Assembly (NCBI RefSeq): GCF_002902305.1
Contig: NZ_PPPX01000016.1
Coordinates: forward strand, 365,272 to 429,271
Direction of reading: 5' to 3'
DNA from: Staphylococcus argensis
GTDB lineage: Bacteria > Bacillota > Bacilli > Staphylococcales > Staphylococcaceae
DNA: 64,000 nt
In this document: piece after piece, positions 18,855 to 27,299 of the stretch
How the letters are laid out: the number at the start of each line of letters is the position of its first letter
Numbering within the stretch: position 1 is the first letter of the stretch
The notes under the pieces: generated by a model
Databases searched by the model: none
What the model was told of the DNA's origin: nothing
Seen by the model: only the letters and a program-made list of their open reading frames with translations
Program-made: the position numbers and the translations under genes

Positions 18855-18873
18855 TATACCCCCATAGGGTATA
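18855..18873 (-). promoter_or_regulatory. Copper-responsive (CsoR-type) operator before copB
   Basis: The palindrome TATACCCTATGGGGGTATA (minus strand) lies about 50 bases before the copB TTG. GC-centred TACCC/GGGTA palindromes are the typical targets of CsoR. No csoR gene is in the window, so a chromosomal CsoR would have to act here. A TATAGT box follows at the expected distance. Confidence 0.75.
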
Positions 18874-18882
18874 AATAGTTTC

Positions 18883-18916
18883 GATTTATCTCCAAGATTA
18901 GTCATTTTTCTTATCT
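18883..18916 (-). repeat. 34-bp direct repeat, copy 2 (517-aa gene side of copper module)
   Basis: It begins GATTTATCTCCAAGATTAGT and differs from the copy at 14646-14679 by one base. Read on the minus strand it includes ATGACTAATC, which produces a spurious upstream start for the copB frame. Confidence 0.85.
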
Positions 18917-18968
18917 ATTTACTTAGAGTTTGTTGTATATTTAGAGAAAAATAGAAAGGAACTTAAGA

Positions 18969-20522
18969 ATGTTTAAAGTTAATAAAGATGAAAAGCAGCT
19001 AGTTAAAGCAGTAGTTCATTTGCTTAATATGGCCTCTGAAAATTTAGAATTTAACGAAGAAGTATTCATTAGCTCAAACCAAATGCTAAGTGAGCCATTT
19101 ATCACTAATAAAATAAGCATTGAAATAAAAGATGATTTTAAACATGTTATCAATCAATATGGTGCACACGCTGGTTCTGTCTTAATGCTTAACCGATTAT
19201 TCGACGCTTTATATCAATTTTTGAAATATAATTACGATCAAGAAATGCTAGATGAACAATTTGAACAAGTAAAAGAAGAAATTATATCTTATTTTATTGA
19301 TAAAGAAAGCGTTACTCGTTATTTAGAATATTGCTTACTACAAGATAACTTAATTAATTTAAGTGATAAAGAAATAAAAAATATAAAGATAGCCATTACT
19401 TTCGGCGGATCAAAGGAATCTTTAAACCACCGATTTCATTTAACGCCTATTGTAAATAATATTGAATCTGTTGTTGCAAGATTAAAACAACTCCCCCAAT
19501 CTAATATGAAGAATGCAAAAACTTACAGCCAATATGAAAATATTCGATTAAGCAAATTAACTAAATGCTTAGCTGATACCAGTGAATTCAATCCAAATGG
19601 CCATTTCTATAGCGATATTCAGTTTAAAAGAAAAGATATTCAAATAAGTTATTATGCGACGATGAAAAGTTATATTAGCTCAACCTCATCAATAGAAATG
19701 CCTACTAAGGAAGACCTATATAAAGATATTAATAATTTAATGAAAAATGTTGCTAAAGAACAAGATAATGACTTTACTAAAGCATTTTATACATTTAATG
19801 ATACTTTACTAATAATAACCAATTGTATGGTCAATAGGTTATTACCTTCTAACACGTATTGGCAATTATTAAATCACAATAAAACGCTTTTATCTAAGTA
19901 TGACAATTCTAAAGCATCACTCAATCATACTTTATCAGAAACATTTATTGACACATTACTTACTTCTAATAACTCTAAAGAACTACTCAATAAAGATTTT
20001 TCTAAAGTAGTTGAGCTACTCTCAAATGTGATACCTAAGCATTTAATTATTTTAATAAATAGTGCTACTTATAGTTTAGAGGAGCTTTTAGATGAAGATT
20101 TTCTTGATAATTATAATCATAATTTAATATTTCATTTCAAAAAGAGACCCTCTTACTATCCTTTACATCAAGTGTTTAAAGATTTTTATATTTATTACTT
20201 TAAAGGATTCAATTATTTAAGAATATTAGCAAATTACACTCGAATTTTAATAAAGGAGGAAATGTACAACAGTTATACTAGAAACAAGTGCTTTGATATA
20301 TTTGAATTTAATGATTATTTACATACTAAAATTAACAATTTTAATTTCAAAGATATAAAGTCTAATAGTAGTAAAGATAATACTTCTCAATCTCTAAGTA
20401 TTACTCAGGATAAGCAATTTACGAGGTTAAAGCTTATACATTCTAAGAGCACATTTTCATTATTTGATGACGTTAATTTCTTAAACATCTATAAATCAAA
20501 ACTAATAAGTAGTCGTAAATAA
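18969..20522 (+). CDS. Unrecognised 517-aa SCC-associated protein
   Basis: A large, AT-rich, lysine- and asparagine-rich protein without signal peptide or clear membrane segment. I see no nucleotide-binding loop, zinc knuckle or recognised catalytic motif. It starts MFKVNKDEKQLVKAVVHLLN with a GAAAGGAAC ribosome site. It ends 263 bases before LP1413 with a terminator between, so it is a separate unit on the same strand as the replication and recombination genes. Large unknown proteins occur in this position in other ccrAB-type cassettes, so a role in cassette maintenance is possible. The function is not established from this sequence. Confidence 0.75.
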   Translation: MFKVNKDEKQLVKAVVHLLNMASENLEFNEEVFISSNQMLSEPFITNKISIEIKDDFKHVINQYGAHAGSVLMLNRLFDALYQFLKYNYDQEMLDEQFEQVKEEIISYFIDKESVTRYLEYCLLQDNLINLSDKEIKNIKIAITFGGSKESLNHRFHLTPIVNNIESVVARLKQLPQSNMKNAKTYSQYENIRLSKLTKCLADTSEFNPNGHFYSDIQFKRKDIQISYYATMKSYISSTSSIEMPTKEDLYKDINNLMKNVAKEQDNDFTKAFYTFNDTLLIITNCMVNRLLPSNTYWQLLNHNKTLLSKYDNSKASLNHTLSETFIDTLLTSNNSKELLNKDFSKVVELLSNVIPKHLIILINSATYSLEELLDEDFLDNYNHNLIFHFKKRPSYYPLHQVFKDFYIYYFKGFNYLRILANYTRILIKEEMYNSYTRNKCFDIFEFNDYLHTKINNFNFKDIKSNSSKDNTSQSLSITQDKQFTRLKLIHSKSTFSLFDDVNFLNIYKSKLISSRK

Positions 20523-20612
20523 AAAATTTATATATTTTTTATTAATAGGCTGATAACTGATTTATTAGTAAACATTCATTAAAGTTGCACATTAATCAAT
20601 TAGTGATTCTAA

Positions 20613-20654
20613 AGCGCAAACACTCATTCAACACTGTGTTTGTGCTGTTTTTTT
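20613..20654 (+). terminator. Terminator after the 517-aa gene
   Basis: AGCGCAAACAC pairs with GTGTTTGTGCT (one G-T pair), followed by seven T residues. Confidence 0.85.
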
Positions 20655-20785
20655 AGGTTATTTACTAAAATTTCGAATGTGAAAAATTAAATAGGAAGAT
20701 CAGTACTTTCTTTATATACTCTGAACATAAACAATAAGAACTAGTCATAGAAATAAAGGGCATATTAAGAAAGGATGTTTAATCA

Positions 20786-21094
20786 ATGAAAGAAAAAAGC
20801 TACGAACAAGAATTACTATATGAAAGTGTAAAGATAGTTACTAAGAAGTTATCTCCAAATACAGAGTATTCTTTTAATGATTTAAAAAATATGGCAATAA
20901 AAATGCCACAATTTAATAATATGGATCTTTCAATTAATGAACAAAGAGAGGTTGGACGTCGTTATAGTTCATGGGTAAAAAAATGTCCTCAAGCAAACGT
21001 TATTATAATCAACCGTAAATCAAATCGTAATTTAATTTACCGTAAGGTCAGTACAAATAATATTAGCAACCCTTCGAAAGGAGGTGTTCGCTAA
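20786..21094 (+). CDS. LP1413-type small DNA-binding protein (DUF1413)
   Basis: A 102-aa basic protein of the DUF1413 family. Homologues encoded next to the Cch helicase in SCC elements (LP1413) have been described as winged-helix single-stranded DNA binders. Visible features are the NTEYSFNDLKNMA helix start, REVGRRYSSWVKKCP near residue 55 and the C-terminal strand VIIINRKSNRNLIYRKV. Its stop codon overlaps the cch start by one base (TAATG), so the two are coupled and presumably act together in cassette replication. It has an AAGAAAGGATG ribosome region. Confidence 0.82.
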   Translation: MKEKSYEQELLYESVKIVTKKLSPNTEYSFNDLKNMAIKMPQFNNMDLSINEQREVGRRYSSWVKKCPQANVIIINRKSNRNLIYRKVSTNNISNPSKGGVR

Positions 21095-22830
21095 TGAGTC
21101 ATTACATCATTTTTGAAGTAGGTCCATACCAATTAGATTCAAAGGCGTGGCGTAAAACTTTTCCACCTAAAAAAGATGGAGATAAGGAAAAAGTGGTGCC
21201 TATATCTAGTTGTATCGTTGTTGAAGCTAAATTTTGGCATGCCTCAGAAAATACAGAAAAGATAATTATTTCTAACGGTAAGGATAAAGAACATACATTT
21301 GAATCTGATATTTTAACAACTCGAAACTTACCTTCCTTGATTAAATATAGTTACAGTATCAATGAAAGTTATATAAGAGATTTGAGCTATGCACTACAGT
21401 TAATGCGCGATGAACTGCCCACTTCTGATTTATATGATGGCTCGGGCATCATAGAAACACCCCACGGTTACATTGTAATGGTAGATACCGTTTACACATC
21501 TAAACAATATGATCAGTTAGCATCTTTAGAGCCTATTGTCGATAGTGCTTATCTATTAGAGCCTAAAGGGACATTTAAAGATTGGTTAAATATGTATATG
21601 AACGAAGTCAAAGGTCATCTTCTTCTAGAGTTAGCGGTCGTATTTGGAATTTCTGCCTTAGTGACAGCCTTTCTGAAGCATAAACATGAAGTTGAATTTG
21701 CTGGTATCATCTTTAGTTTTACAGGCCAGTCATCAACCGGTAAATCAACAGCGGCAGCTTTAGCGGTATCCGTCGCTGGAAATCCAACCAAAGGTAATAA
21801 AACGCTTTTTCGAAGTTGGAATGGCACACGTAACGCTCTTGAAGGTTACTTGAGTAACAATTATGGCATACCTATGGTATTTGACGAGCTCTCCTCAGCA
21901 ACTTTTAAAGATACAACAGGGTTATTGTACTCCATCGCTGAAGGTCAAGGTCGTCAACGTTCAAACGTTCATGGAGAAGTTAAAACACCTAAGAATTGGG
22001 GAACTTCTGTCATTTCAACGTCAGAATACAGTATTTTTACTGATTCAGCTCAAAACGATGGGTTACGTGTAAGAACCATTGAAATTAATGAGCAATTTAC
22101 TACAAATGCGACCAATGCTGACAATATTAAAAAAGCTATGGCACTAAACTATGGTCATGTTTTACCGTTAGTAGCTCAATATCTTATAAATCGTGAAGAG
22201 GAAGTTATTCAATGGTTTAAAGATGAACATCATTGGTTTAAAGATAAATTGAAGAGTGAAGCAAACAATACAGGTATTCGTATGTTTAAGCGTTATGCAG
22301 TCATTACAACATCTGCGAAAATATTAGGTCGTGTTTTAGCTACAAATATTGATATTGCTAAAATAAGAGATTACTTTATTGATTATCATACTCATACAGT
22401 CTCTGAACGATCACTGGCAGATAAAGCGATTGAAATCATTACGCAATTTGTAGCACAAAACCGTGGTAAATTTTCTGATGATACAGCGTTAAAGAATATG
22501 ATCGAGAACTATGGATTAATTGCCTTAAAAGATAATCATATCGAAGTCAAAATCATTGCATCTGTATTTAAAAATATGTTGATAGAGAATCATTTCCAAG
22601 ATGTCAACAATGTCGTGAATGCACTAAGGGATAAAGGATATATCGAATCTGACCGTGATCGAATAACTACGAAAAGAGCAGTCAAAGATGACTATGGCAA
22701 GAAACAGTCACTTGTCTTTTACCATTTAAAGCTAGATTCAAAATATGCGTCTATTTTTGGTCTAACTAAAGATGCTGAACCTATTAAAGCTGAAATTAAC
22801 TTGGATAACAAAAAGATACTTGAATCATGA
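21094..22830 (+). CDS. cch: Cch, SCC-encoded MCM-like replicative helicase (DUF927)
   Basis: A 578-aa AAA+ ATPase. The N-terminal half is the DUF927 region; the Walker A loop FTGQSSTGKSTAA is near residue 210, Walker B is in IPMVFDELSSA near residue 260, and a sensor asparagine/serine region TSVISTSEY follows near residue 307. The C-terminal 120 residues look like a winged helix. SCC Cch proteins form MCM-like hexamers and unwind DNA, suggesting that excised cassettes replicate. It is coupled to LP1413 and lies before ccrA, the standard SCC order. The length is typical. Confidence 0.88.
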   Translation: MSHYIIFEVGPYQLDSKAWRKTFPPKKDGDKEKVVPISSCIVVEAKFWHASENTEKIIISNGKDKEHTFESDILTTRNLPSLIKYSYSINESYIRDLSYALQLMRDELPTSDLYDGSGIIETPHGYIVMVDTVYTSKQYDQLASLEPIVDSAYLLEPKGTFKDWLNMYMNEVKGHLLLELAVVFGISALVTAFLKHKHEVEFAGIIFSFTGQSSTGKSTAAALAVSVAGNPTKGNKTLFRSWNGTRNALEGYLSNNYGIPMVFDELSSATFKDTTGLLYSIAEGQGRQRSNVHGEVKTPKNWGTSVISTSEYSIFTDSAQNDGLRVRTIEINEQFTTNATNADNIKKAMALNYGHVLPLVAQYLINREEEVIQWFKDEHHWFKDKLKSEANNTGIRMFKRYAVITTSAKILGRVLATNIDIAKIRDYFIDYHTHTVSERSLADKAIEIITQFVAQNRGKFSDDTALKNMIENYGLIALKDNHIEVKIIASVFKNMLIENHFQDVNNVVNALRDKGYIESDRDRITTKRAVKDDYGKKQSLVFYHLKLDSKYASIFGLTKDAEPIKAEINLDNKKILES

Positions 22831-22898
22831 AAAAAACAGAACGATGATTTAATTGATTTTTAATAACTTAAAGATGAAATCGTACAGGAGTAGATAAA

Positions 22899-22961
22899 AT
22901 GGATGAATTGATTGAATTACTAGCTGATTTAATCGTTGAAGAGTTACAGAACGATAACTAA
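22899..22961 (+). CDS. 20-aa acidic peptide between cch and ccrA
   Basis: A very short ORF, MDELIELLADLIVEELQNDN, with a CAGGAG ribosome site seven bases before the ATG. It would form one amphipathic, strongly acidic helix. A perfect terminator begins eight bases after the stop codon, so the peptide closes the LP1413-cch transcript. It could be a real small protein or a leader affecting readthrough into ccrA. There is no family I can name. Confidence 0.5.
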   Translation: MDELIELLADLIVEELQNDN

Positions 22962-22968
22962 TCATTGC

Positions 22969-22997
22969 GGTCCAACGTGTTAAAAGCACGTTGGACC
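22969..22997 (+). terminator. Terminator between cch unit and ccrA
   Basis: A perfect 11-bp stem GGTCCAACGTG / CACGTTGGACC with a 7-base loop, followed by TTTCATT. Confidence 0.85.
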
Positions 22998-23049
22998 TTT
23001 CATTCTAATTTACTCACAAATATATATTATCTTTTTGGAGGTGTATAAC

Positions 23050-24411
23050 ATGGAAGAAGCGATTGCTTATGTACGTCAAAGTACACTCAAACAACAAAGT
23101 TTAGCGACTCAGAAATCTCTCATTTTAAATACTGCTAAGCAATATGGATGGTCTAATGTGACGTTTTATGATGATAAGAAAACAGGTCGACATACAAAAC
23201 GTTCAGGTTATCAAAGAATGATAGAAATGATTGCGTCTGGAAAATGTAAAGTATTGTGTTGCTATCGTCTGAATCGACTCCATCGTAATTTGAAAAACGC
23301 TATACAATTCTTTGAAATTTGCAAAAAGCATCACGTCACAATCATCAGTGTGAATGATGGCTATTTTGACTTATCTAAAGAGTTTGATCGTTTTCGCTTG
23401 AACATACTTATGAGTCTAGCTGAAATGGAGTCTAATAATATCAGTGAACAGACACGAAATGGAATAAGAGAAAAAGCCAAACAAGGTAAGCTAATCACAA
23501 CTCATGCACCTTTTGGGTATCGTTATAGACAAGATCATTTTGTTGTACATGAAGAAGAAGCCTATACAGTCAAAGCAGTATATCGCTGGTACTTACAAGG
23601 TCTAGGCTACAAAAAGATTTCCCAACGTTTGGATAACAATCCTAAGCTTATTCCTCGTAAGCCCTATCAAGTTAGAAATATTCTCTTGAACCCTAACTAT
23701 TGCGGTCGTGTCATCAATAAGTATGGCACATTTAATGATATCGTTCCGCCTATTATTGATGTTGATACGTTTGAAGAAGCACAAGAGTGTCGTATTCATA
23801 AACAACACAATCGATCCAATTCTAGAAATAAGCTAAAGCGACGAATCAAATGTCCTTACTGTCAATCAACATTAACAAACTTAACGATAAAAAAAGAGAA
23901 CTATTCTCTACGTTACTATGTTTGCCCTAAAAATATGAATGACGCTTATCGTACATGCCCATTTAAAAGTATCAATGCATCAGAACTTGAAAGTGAAGTG
24001 CTCGACACTTGTAAAAAGTATTTTGAAGAACAATCGTTTCATAAACGATTGAATAACACAATACTCAAAGTCCTAAAACAGCAACAAATGAAGCATAAAG
24101 AAACCCATCTAACACAAGAACAACTCATCGAAAAGCTAGCTCAAAATCGTATTGATGTAAAAACGTTCAAACGTTTATCTGCTAGTTGTAAAAGTGAAGA
24201 GAATTACTCTACTTATTCAACCTACCAAATCTATGACAAATTAAAATATGTCATAAAAAATAAAATAACTTTACAGGATATAGCACCTTTTATCGATTGC
24301 ATCAACATAACTCAAACTAAACAATTACAAGGAATCTACTTTAAAAATAGTCCACTCAATATCGTTGAACAATCACACTTAATAATATCTGAAAGGAATG
24401 AAGTCGTATGA
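23050..24411 (+). CDS. ccrA: Cassette chromosome recombinase A (large serine recombinase)
   Basis: A 453-aa serine recombinase that, with CcrB, excises and inserts SCC at the rlmH att site. The catalytic serine is Ser11 in AYVRQSTLKQQ; arginines follow in CCYRLNRLHRNLKNA near residue 75. The recombinase domain PFGYRYRQ starts near residue 155, and a zinc-ribbon (KCPYCQSTLTNL and YVCPKNM) is near residue 275. I start at ATG 23050 with a GGAGGTG ribosome site; an upstream in-frame TTG at 23035 sits on the ribosome site itself. The protein clearly differs from the CcrA1 sequence I remember, so the allotype is uncertain. It overlaps ccrB by four bases (ATGA). Confidence 0.93.
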   Translation: MEEAIAYVRQSTLKQQSLATQKSLILNTAKQYGWSNVTFYDDKKTGRHTKRSGYQRMIEMIASGKCKVLCCYRLNRLHRNLKNAIQFFEICKKHHVTIISVNDGYFDLSKEFDRFRLNILMSLAEMESNNISEQTRNGIREKAKQGKLITTHAPFGYRYRQDHFVVHEEEAYTVKAVYRWYLQGLGYKKISQRLDNNPKLIPRKPYQVRNILLNPNYCGRVINKYGTFNDIVPPIIDVDTFEEAQECRIHKQHNRSNSRNKLKRRIKCPYCQSTLTNLTIKKENYSLRYYVCPKNMNDAYRTCPFKSINASELESEVLDTCKKYFEEQSFHKRLNNTILKVLKQQQMKHKETHLTQEQLIEKLAQNRIDVKTFKRLSASCKSEENYSTYSTYQIYDKLKYVIKNKITLQDIAPFIDCINITQTKQLQGIYFKNSPLNIVEQSHLIISERNEVV

Positions 24412-26036
24412 AACAACTCAAAAAGAAACGTATTGGATTATATGCACGTGTATCGACTGAAATGCAAACGGATGGTTACAGTATTCATGGTCAATTAAAT
24501 CAACTTACAGAGTATTGTCAATTTCAAGGTTATGAAGTCGTCAATGAATACACCGATCGAGGTATATCGGGTAAAACAATGCAACGTCCAGAACTACAAC
24601 GTATGTTAAAAGATGCCAACGAAGGTAAATTAGATTGTATTATGGTCTACAAAACGAATCGTTTAGCTAGAAATACCTCAGATTTATTAAATATTGTCGA
24701 AGAATTGTATAAGATTAATGTCGAATTTTTTAGTCTAACTGAAAAAATAGAAATTGCCAGCTCAACAGGTAAATTGATGCTCCAAATTTTAGCCAGTTTC
24801 GCAGAATTTGAAAGAAATACGATTGTAGAGAATGTCTACAATGGCCAAAGACAACGTGCTATTGAAGGTTATTACCAAGGTAATTTACCTTTAGGCTATG
24901 ATAAAGTACCTGACAGTAAAAAAGAGCTCATGATCAATCAACATGAAGCGAATATTGTTAAATATATTTTTGAGTCATACGCCAAAGGTCATGGTTATCG
25001 TAAGATAGCGAACGCATTGAATCATAAAGGTTATGTGACTAAGAAAGGGAAACCTTTTAGTATTTCATCCATTACCTACATCATCTCAAACCCTTTTTAC
25101 ATTGGAAAGATACAGTTTGCGAAGTATAGACACTGGAGCGATAAAAGACGAAAAGGACTCAATGAGGAACCGATCATTGCAGATGGTAAGCATGCGCCTA
25201 TTATTGATAAAGCTTTATGGGATAAAGTACAGTTTAAACGCCAAGAGAGTCGCAAGAAACCACAAGTTCACGGCAAAGGAACAAACCTACTGACTGGCAT
25301 TGTAAAATGTCCGAAATGTGGCGCAGCAATGGCGGCAAGTAATACCACCAATACATTAAAAGATGGCACTAAGAAAAGAATCAGATATTACTCATGTAGT
25401 AATTTTAGAAACAAAGGTTCAAAAGTTTGCTCAGCCAATAGTGTTAGAGCAGATGTACTAGAAAAATATGTTATGGATCAGATATTGGAAATTATCAAAA
25501 GCAAAAAGGTATTGAAGCAATTGGTTGAAAAGGTAAATGAAAAAAGTCAAATAGACGTCTCTTCTTTGAACCATGATATTGCCTATAAACAGTCACAATG
25601 TGAAGAAATAAAAGCCAAAATGCATACACTAACGAAAACCATTGAAGACTCCCCTGACTTAGATAGCGTATTGAAACCAACAATACTTAGCTACCAAGAT
25701 GAATTGAATCAAATAAATAATCAAATCCATCAACTAGAACAAGATAAACAAGCGGAAGCTCCACATTATGATACTGATATGATTGCGAATGTACTACGAG
25801 TAATATTCAAAGATATAGACAAATTAGAGAAATCTCAGTTGAAATCACTCTATCTGACGGTCATCGATCGTATTGATATCCGAAAACATGAATATCATAA
25901 GAAACAATTTTATGTCACACTCAAATTGAATAATGATATTATCAAACAACTATTTAATAACCATCCACTCGACGAAGTGCTCCTTAGCACTTCGTCTTTA
26001 TTTTTGCCACAAACTTTATATATAACTATTGAATAA
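24408..26036 (+). CDS. ccrB: Cassette chromosome recombinase B (large serine recombinase)
   Basis: A 542-aa partner of CcrA. The catalytic serine is Ser16 in GLYARVSTEMQTDGYS. CMVYKTNRLARNTSDLL near residue 79 holds the conserved arginines, FAEFERNTIVENV follows, and the zinc-ribbon is KCPKCGAAMAA and YYSCSNFRNKGSKVC near residue 303, then a long coiled coil (about 390-450). The length is typical of CcrB. The last 22 codons are unusual because they contain a perfect terminator-like hairpin (25971-25996) inside the reading frame. The gene is translationally coupled to ccrA. Confidence 0.94.
   Translation: MKQLKKKRIGLYARVSTEMQTDGYSIHGQLNQLTEYCQFQGYEVVNEYTDRGISGKTMQRPELQRMLKDANEGKLDCIMVYKTNRLARNTSDLLNIVEELYKINVEFFSLTEKIEIASSTGKLMLQILASFAEFERNTIVENVYNGQRQRAIEGYYQGNLPLGYDKVPDSKKELMINQHEANIVKYIFESYAKGHGYRKIANALNHKGYVTKKGKPFSISSITYIISNPFYIGKIQFAKYRHWSDKRRKGLNEEPIIADGKHAPIIDKALWDKVQFKRQESRKKPQVHGKGTNLLTGIVKCPKCGAAMAASNTTNTLKDGTKKRIRYYSCSNFRNKGSKVCSANSVRADVLEKYVMDQILEIIKSKKVLKQLVEKVNEKSQIDVSSLNHDIAYKQSQCEEIKAKMHTLTKTIEDSPDLDSVLKPTILSYQDELNQINNQIHQLEQDKQAEAPHYDTDMIANVLRVIFKDIDKLEKSQLKSLYLTVIDRIDIRKHEYHKKQFYVTLKLNNDIIKQLFNNHPLDEVLLSTSSLFLPQTLYITIE
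25971..26005 (+). terminator. Terminator-like hairpin inside the 3' end of ccrB
   Basis: GACGAAGTGCT pairs perfectly with AGCACTTCGTC around CCTT, followed by TTTATTTTTG. The ccrB frame reads through it, encoding DEVLLSTSS. The stop codon is 38 bases beyond the stem. Confidence 0.7.
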
Positions 26037-26187
26037 ACAATAACTACACTGCTATTCTTTCACTTATTTTATCTAACCATTTTTAGAATTCTCTTTATCA
26101 ATTTCAATAACACTTATCTAATGAGATAGCGAATTAGCATTATCTATCTACTACTACACGAAGCTTATATTGAAATTGCTAAAGAAC

Positions 26188-26489
26188 ATCCCACGATAAT
26201 TTTTTACCGGGAAAGGAATGGGATTTGCAGATTTGAAGAAGCAGAAGGATTGTGCAAGCACAATCCCAAAATCCCATTATTCTTTATAAATAAATAATAT
26301 ATATATAAGGAAGCAGAGACCCAACCCTATCATTAATACTTATAAATAATGAGTTGATTGTTCGTCAAAATGAGTGGGATTCCGGGATTTCCTTGTTATA
26401 CCAACGTTTATAACGGGTTTTTATATGGAATTTTCTCCTATTCCCACCGGGATTCGTAATAAATGACAAATCAAATATATATTATCCCA
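26188..26489. other. Cluster of ATCCC/GGGAT motifs with AT-rich block, candidate SCC replication origin
   Basis: The 500-base gap after ccrB has no gene. It holds five ATCCCA/TTCCCA copies and four reverse-strand GGGAT copies (26188, 26219, 26263, 26271, 26375, 26383, 26441, 26448, 26484). A 20-bp palindrome GGATTGTGCAAGCACAATCC is at 26248-26267, and an AT-only stretch runs from about 26283 to 26307. Iteron-like motifs beside an easily melted block resemble a replication origin and would suit a cassette with its own helicase. Origin function is inferred only. Confidence 0.45.
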
Positions 26490-26538
26490 ATGATGTACAT
26501 CAACTACATCACTATCACACTATCTAGGAGGCAATGAT

Positions 26539-26880
26539 ATGAAAACAACCACTCAAGAACTCAAACAATATATAACTCGTCTATTCCAACTATCTAACAA
26601 CGAAACATGGGAATGTGAAGCACTGGAGGAAGCAGCAGAAAATATACTTCCTACTCGCTTTGTAGACCATACCCCACTTGCACATCTTACACTTGAAACT
26701 TATACCTACTATAATAATGAGCTACATGAGCTAAGTATCTATCCATTTCTTATGTACGCCAATAACCAACTCATCAGTATTGGTTATTTAGATCATTTTG
26801 ATATGGACTTTCTGTACCTTACAGATACTAAAAATACGATTATCGATGAACGTCATCTATTACAAAAAGGAGGAGAATAA
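26539..26880 (+). CDS. DUF950-family SCC protein
   Basis: A 113-aa acidic cytoplasmic protein conserved next to ccr genes in SCC elements. It opens MKTTTQELKQYITRLFQLSN, with a GGAGG ribosome site, and contains a TYTYYNNELHELSIYPFLMY block near residue 57. It has no catalytic motif I recognise. It begins a run of small tightly packed genes (29-aa peptide, DUF960, DUF1643, 73-aa) that is one of the most constant parts of SCC, pointing to a basic cassette function rather than cargo. Confidence 0.8.
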   Translation: MKTTTQELKQYITRLFQLSNNETWECEALEEAAENILPTRFVDHTPLAHLTLETYTYYNNELHELSIYPFLMYANNQLISIGYLDHFDMDFLYLTDTKNTIIDERHLLQKGGE

Positions 26881-26881
26881 G

Positions 26882-26971
26882 ATGAACTGGATCAAGGTCG
26901 CTCAACTATCTGTTACAGTCATTAACGAAGTGATTGATATCATGAAAGAAAAGCAAAATGGAGGAAAATAG
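26882..26971 (+). CDS. 29-aa amphipathic peptide between DUF950 and DUF960
   Basis: The peptide reads MNWIKVAQLSVTVINEVIDI and then MKEKQNGGK. It starts one base after the DUF950 stop, with the AGGAGAATAA end of that gene as ribosome site, and its own end carries the GGAGG site for DUF960. The first 21 residues would form an amphipathic helix with a lysine-rich tail, a pattern seen in membrane-active small peptides such as phenol-soluble modulins, although the net charge and role are unknown. The tight coupling on both sides supports translation. Confidence 0.6.
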   Translation: MNWIKVAQLSVTVINEVIDIMKEKQNGGK

Positions 26972-26972
26972 T

Positions 26973-27284
26973 ATGAAAATCAATCGATACATCACAAGAG
27001 GTATTAATGAACACCTATCTCTAGACCTTCAAATCTTACTTTGGAATATGGTAAAAGAAAGAGATACTCAAGGCCATACAGATTACCTACACATTTTTAG
27101 ACTACAAGAAGATGAGAATATACTCTCAATCACACATGAACAAGAACAACCCGCATACAAATTGGAATATCACTATACAAACTATGTAAAAAATCAAAAT
27201 GCATTACCTAAGAAAGTCTACGTCATCCGAGAAGATGATGTAGACGCTTTTTATTATGTGATGCTTTTGCCAGAAGAATACTAA
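26973..27284 (+). CDS. DUF960-family SCC protein
   Basis: A 103-aa protein of the DUF960 family, opening MKINRYITRGINEHLSLDLQ. Other landmarks are ILLWNMVKERDTQGHTDYLHIFRL near residue 21 and the acidic VIREDDVDAFYYVMLLPEEY end. I start at ATG 26973, eight bases after GGAGG; the frame is open five codons further upstream, inside the 29-aa peptide gene. No enzyme motif is visible. It belongs to the constant block after ccrB. Confidence 0.82.
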   Translation: MKINRYITRGINEHLSLDLQILLWNMVKERDTQGHTDYLHIFRLQEDENILSITHEQEQPAYKLEYHYTNYVKNQNALPKKVYVIREDDVDAFYYVMLLPEEY

Positions 27285-27299
27285 AGGAAGTGACGATAT

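Noticed and set aside
18804..18905. Upstream extension of CopB by 34 codons
   Set aside because: It would translate the copper operator and the direct repeat; the TTG at 18803 has a strong ribosome site.
26037..26538. CRISPR-like array because of repeated short motifs
   Set aside because: The motifs are six bases long, occur on both strands and have irregular spacing.
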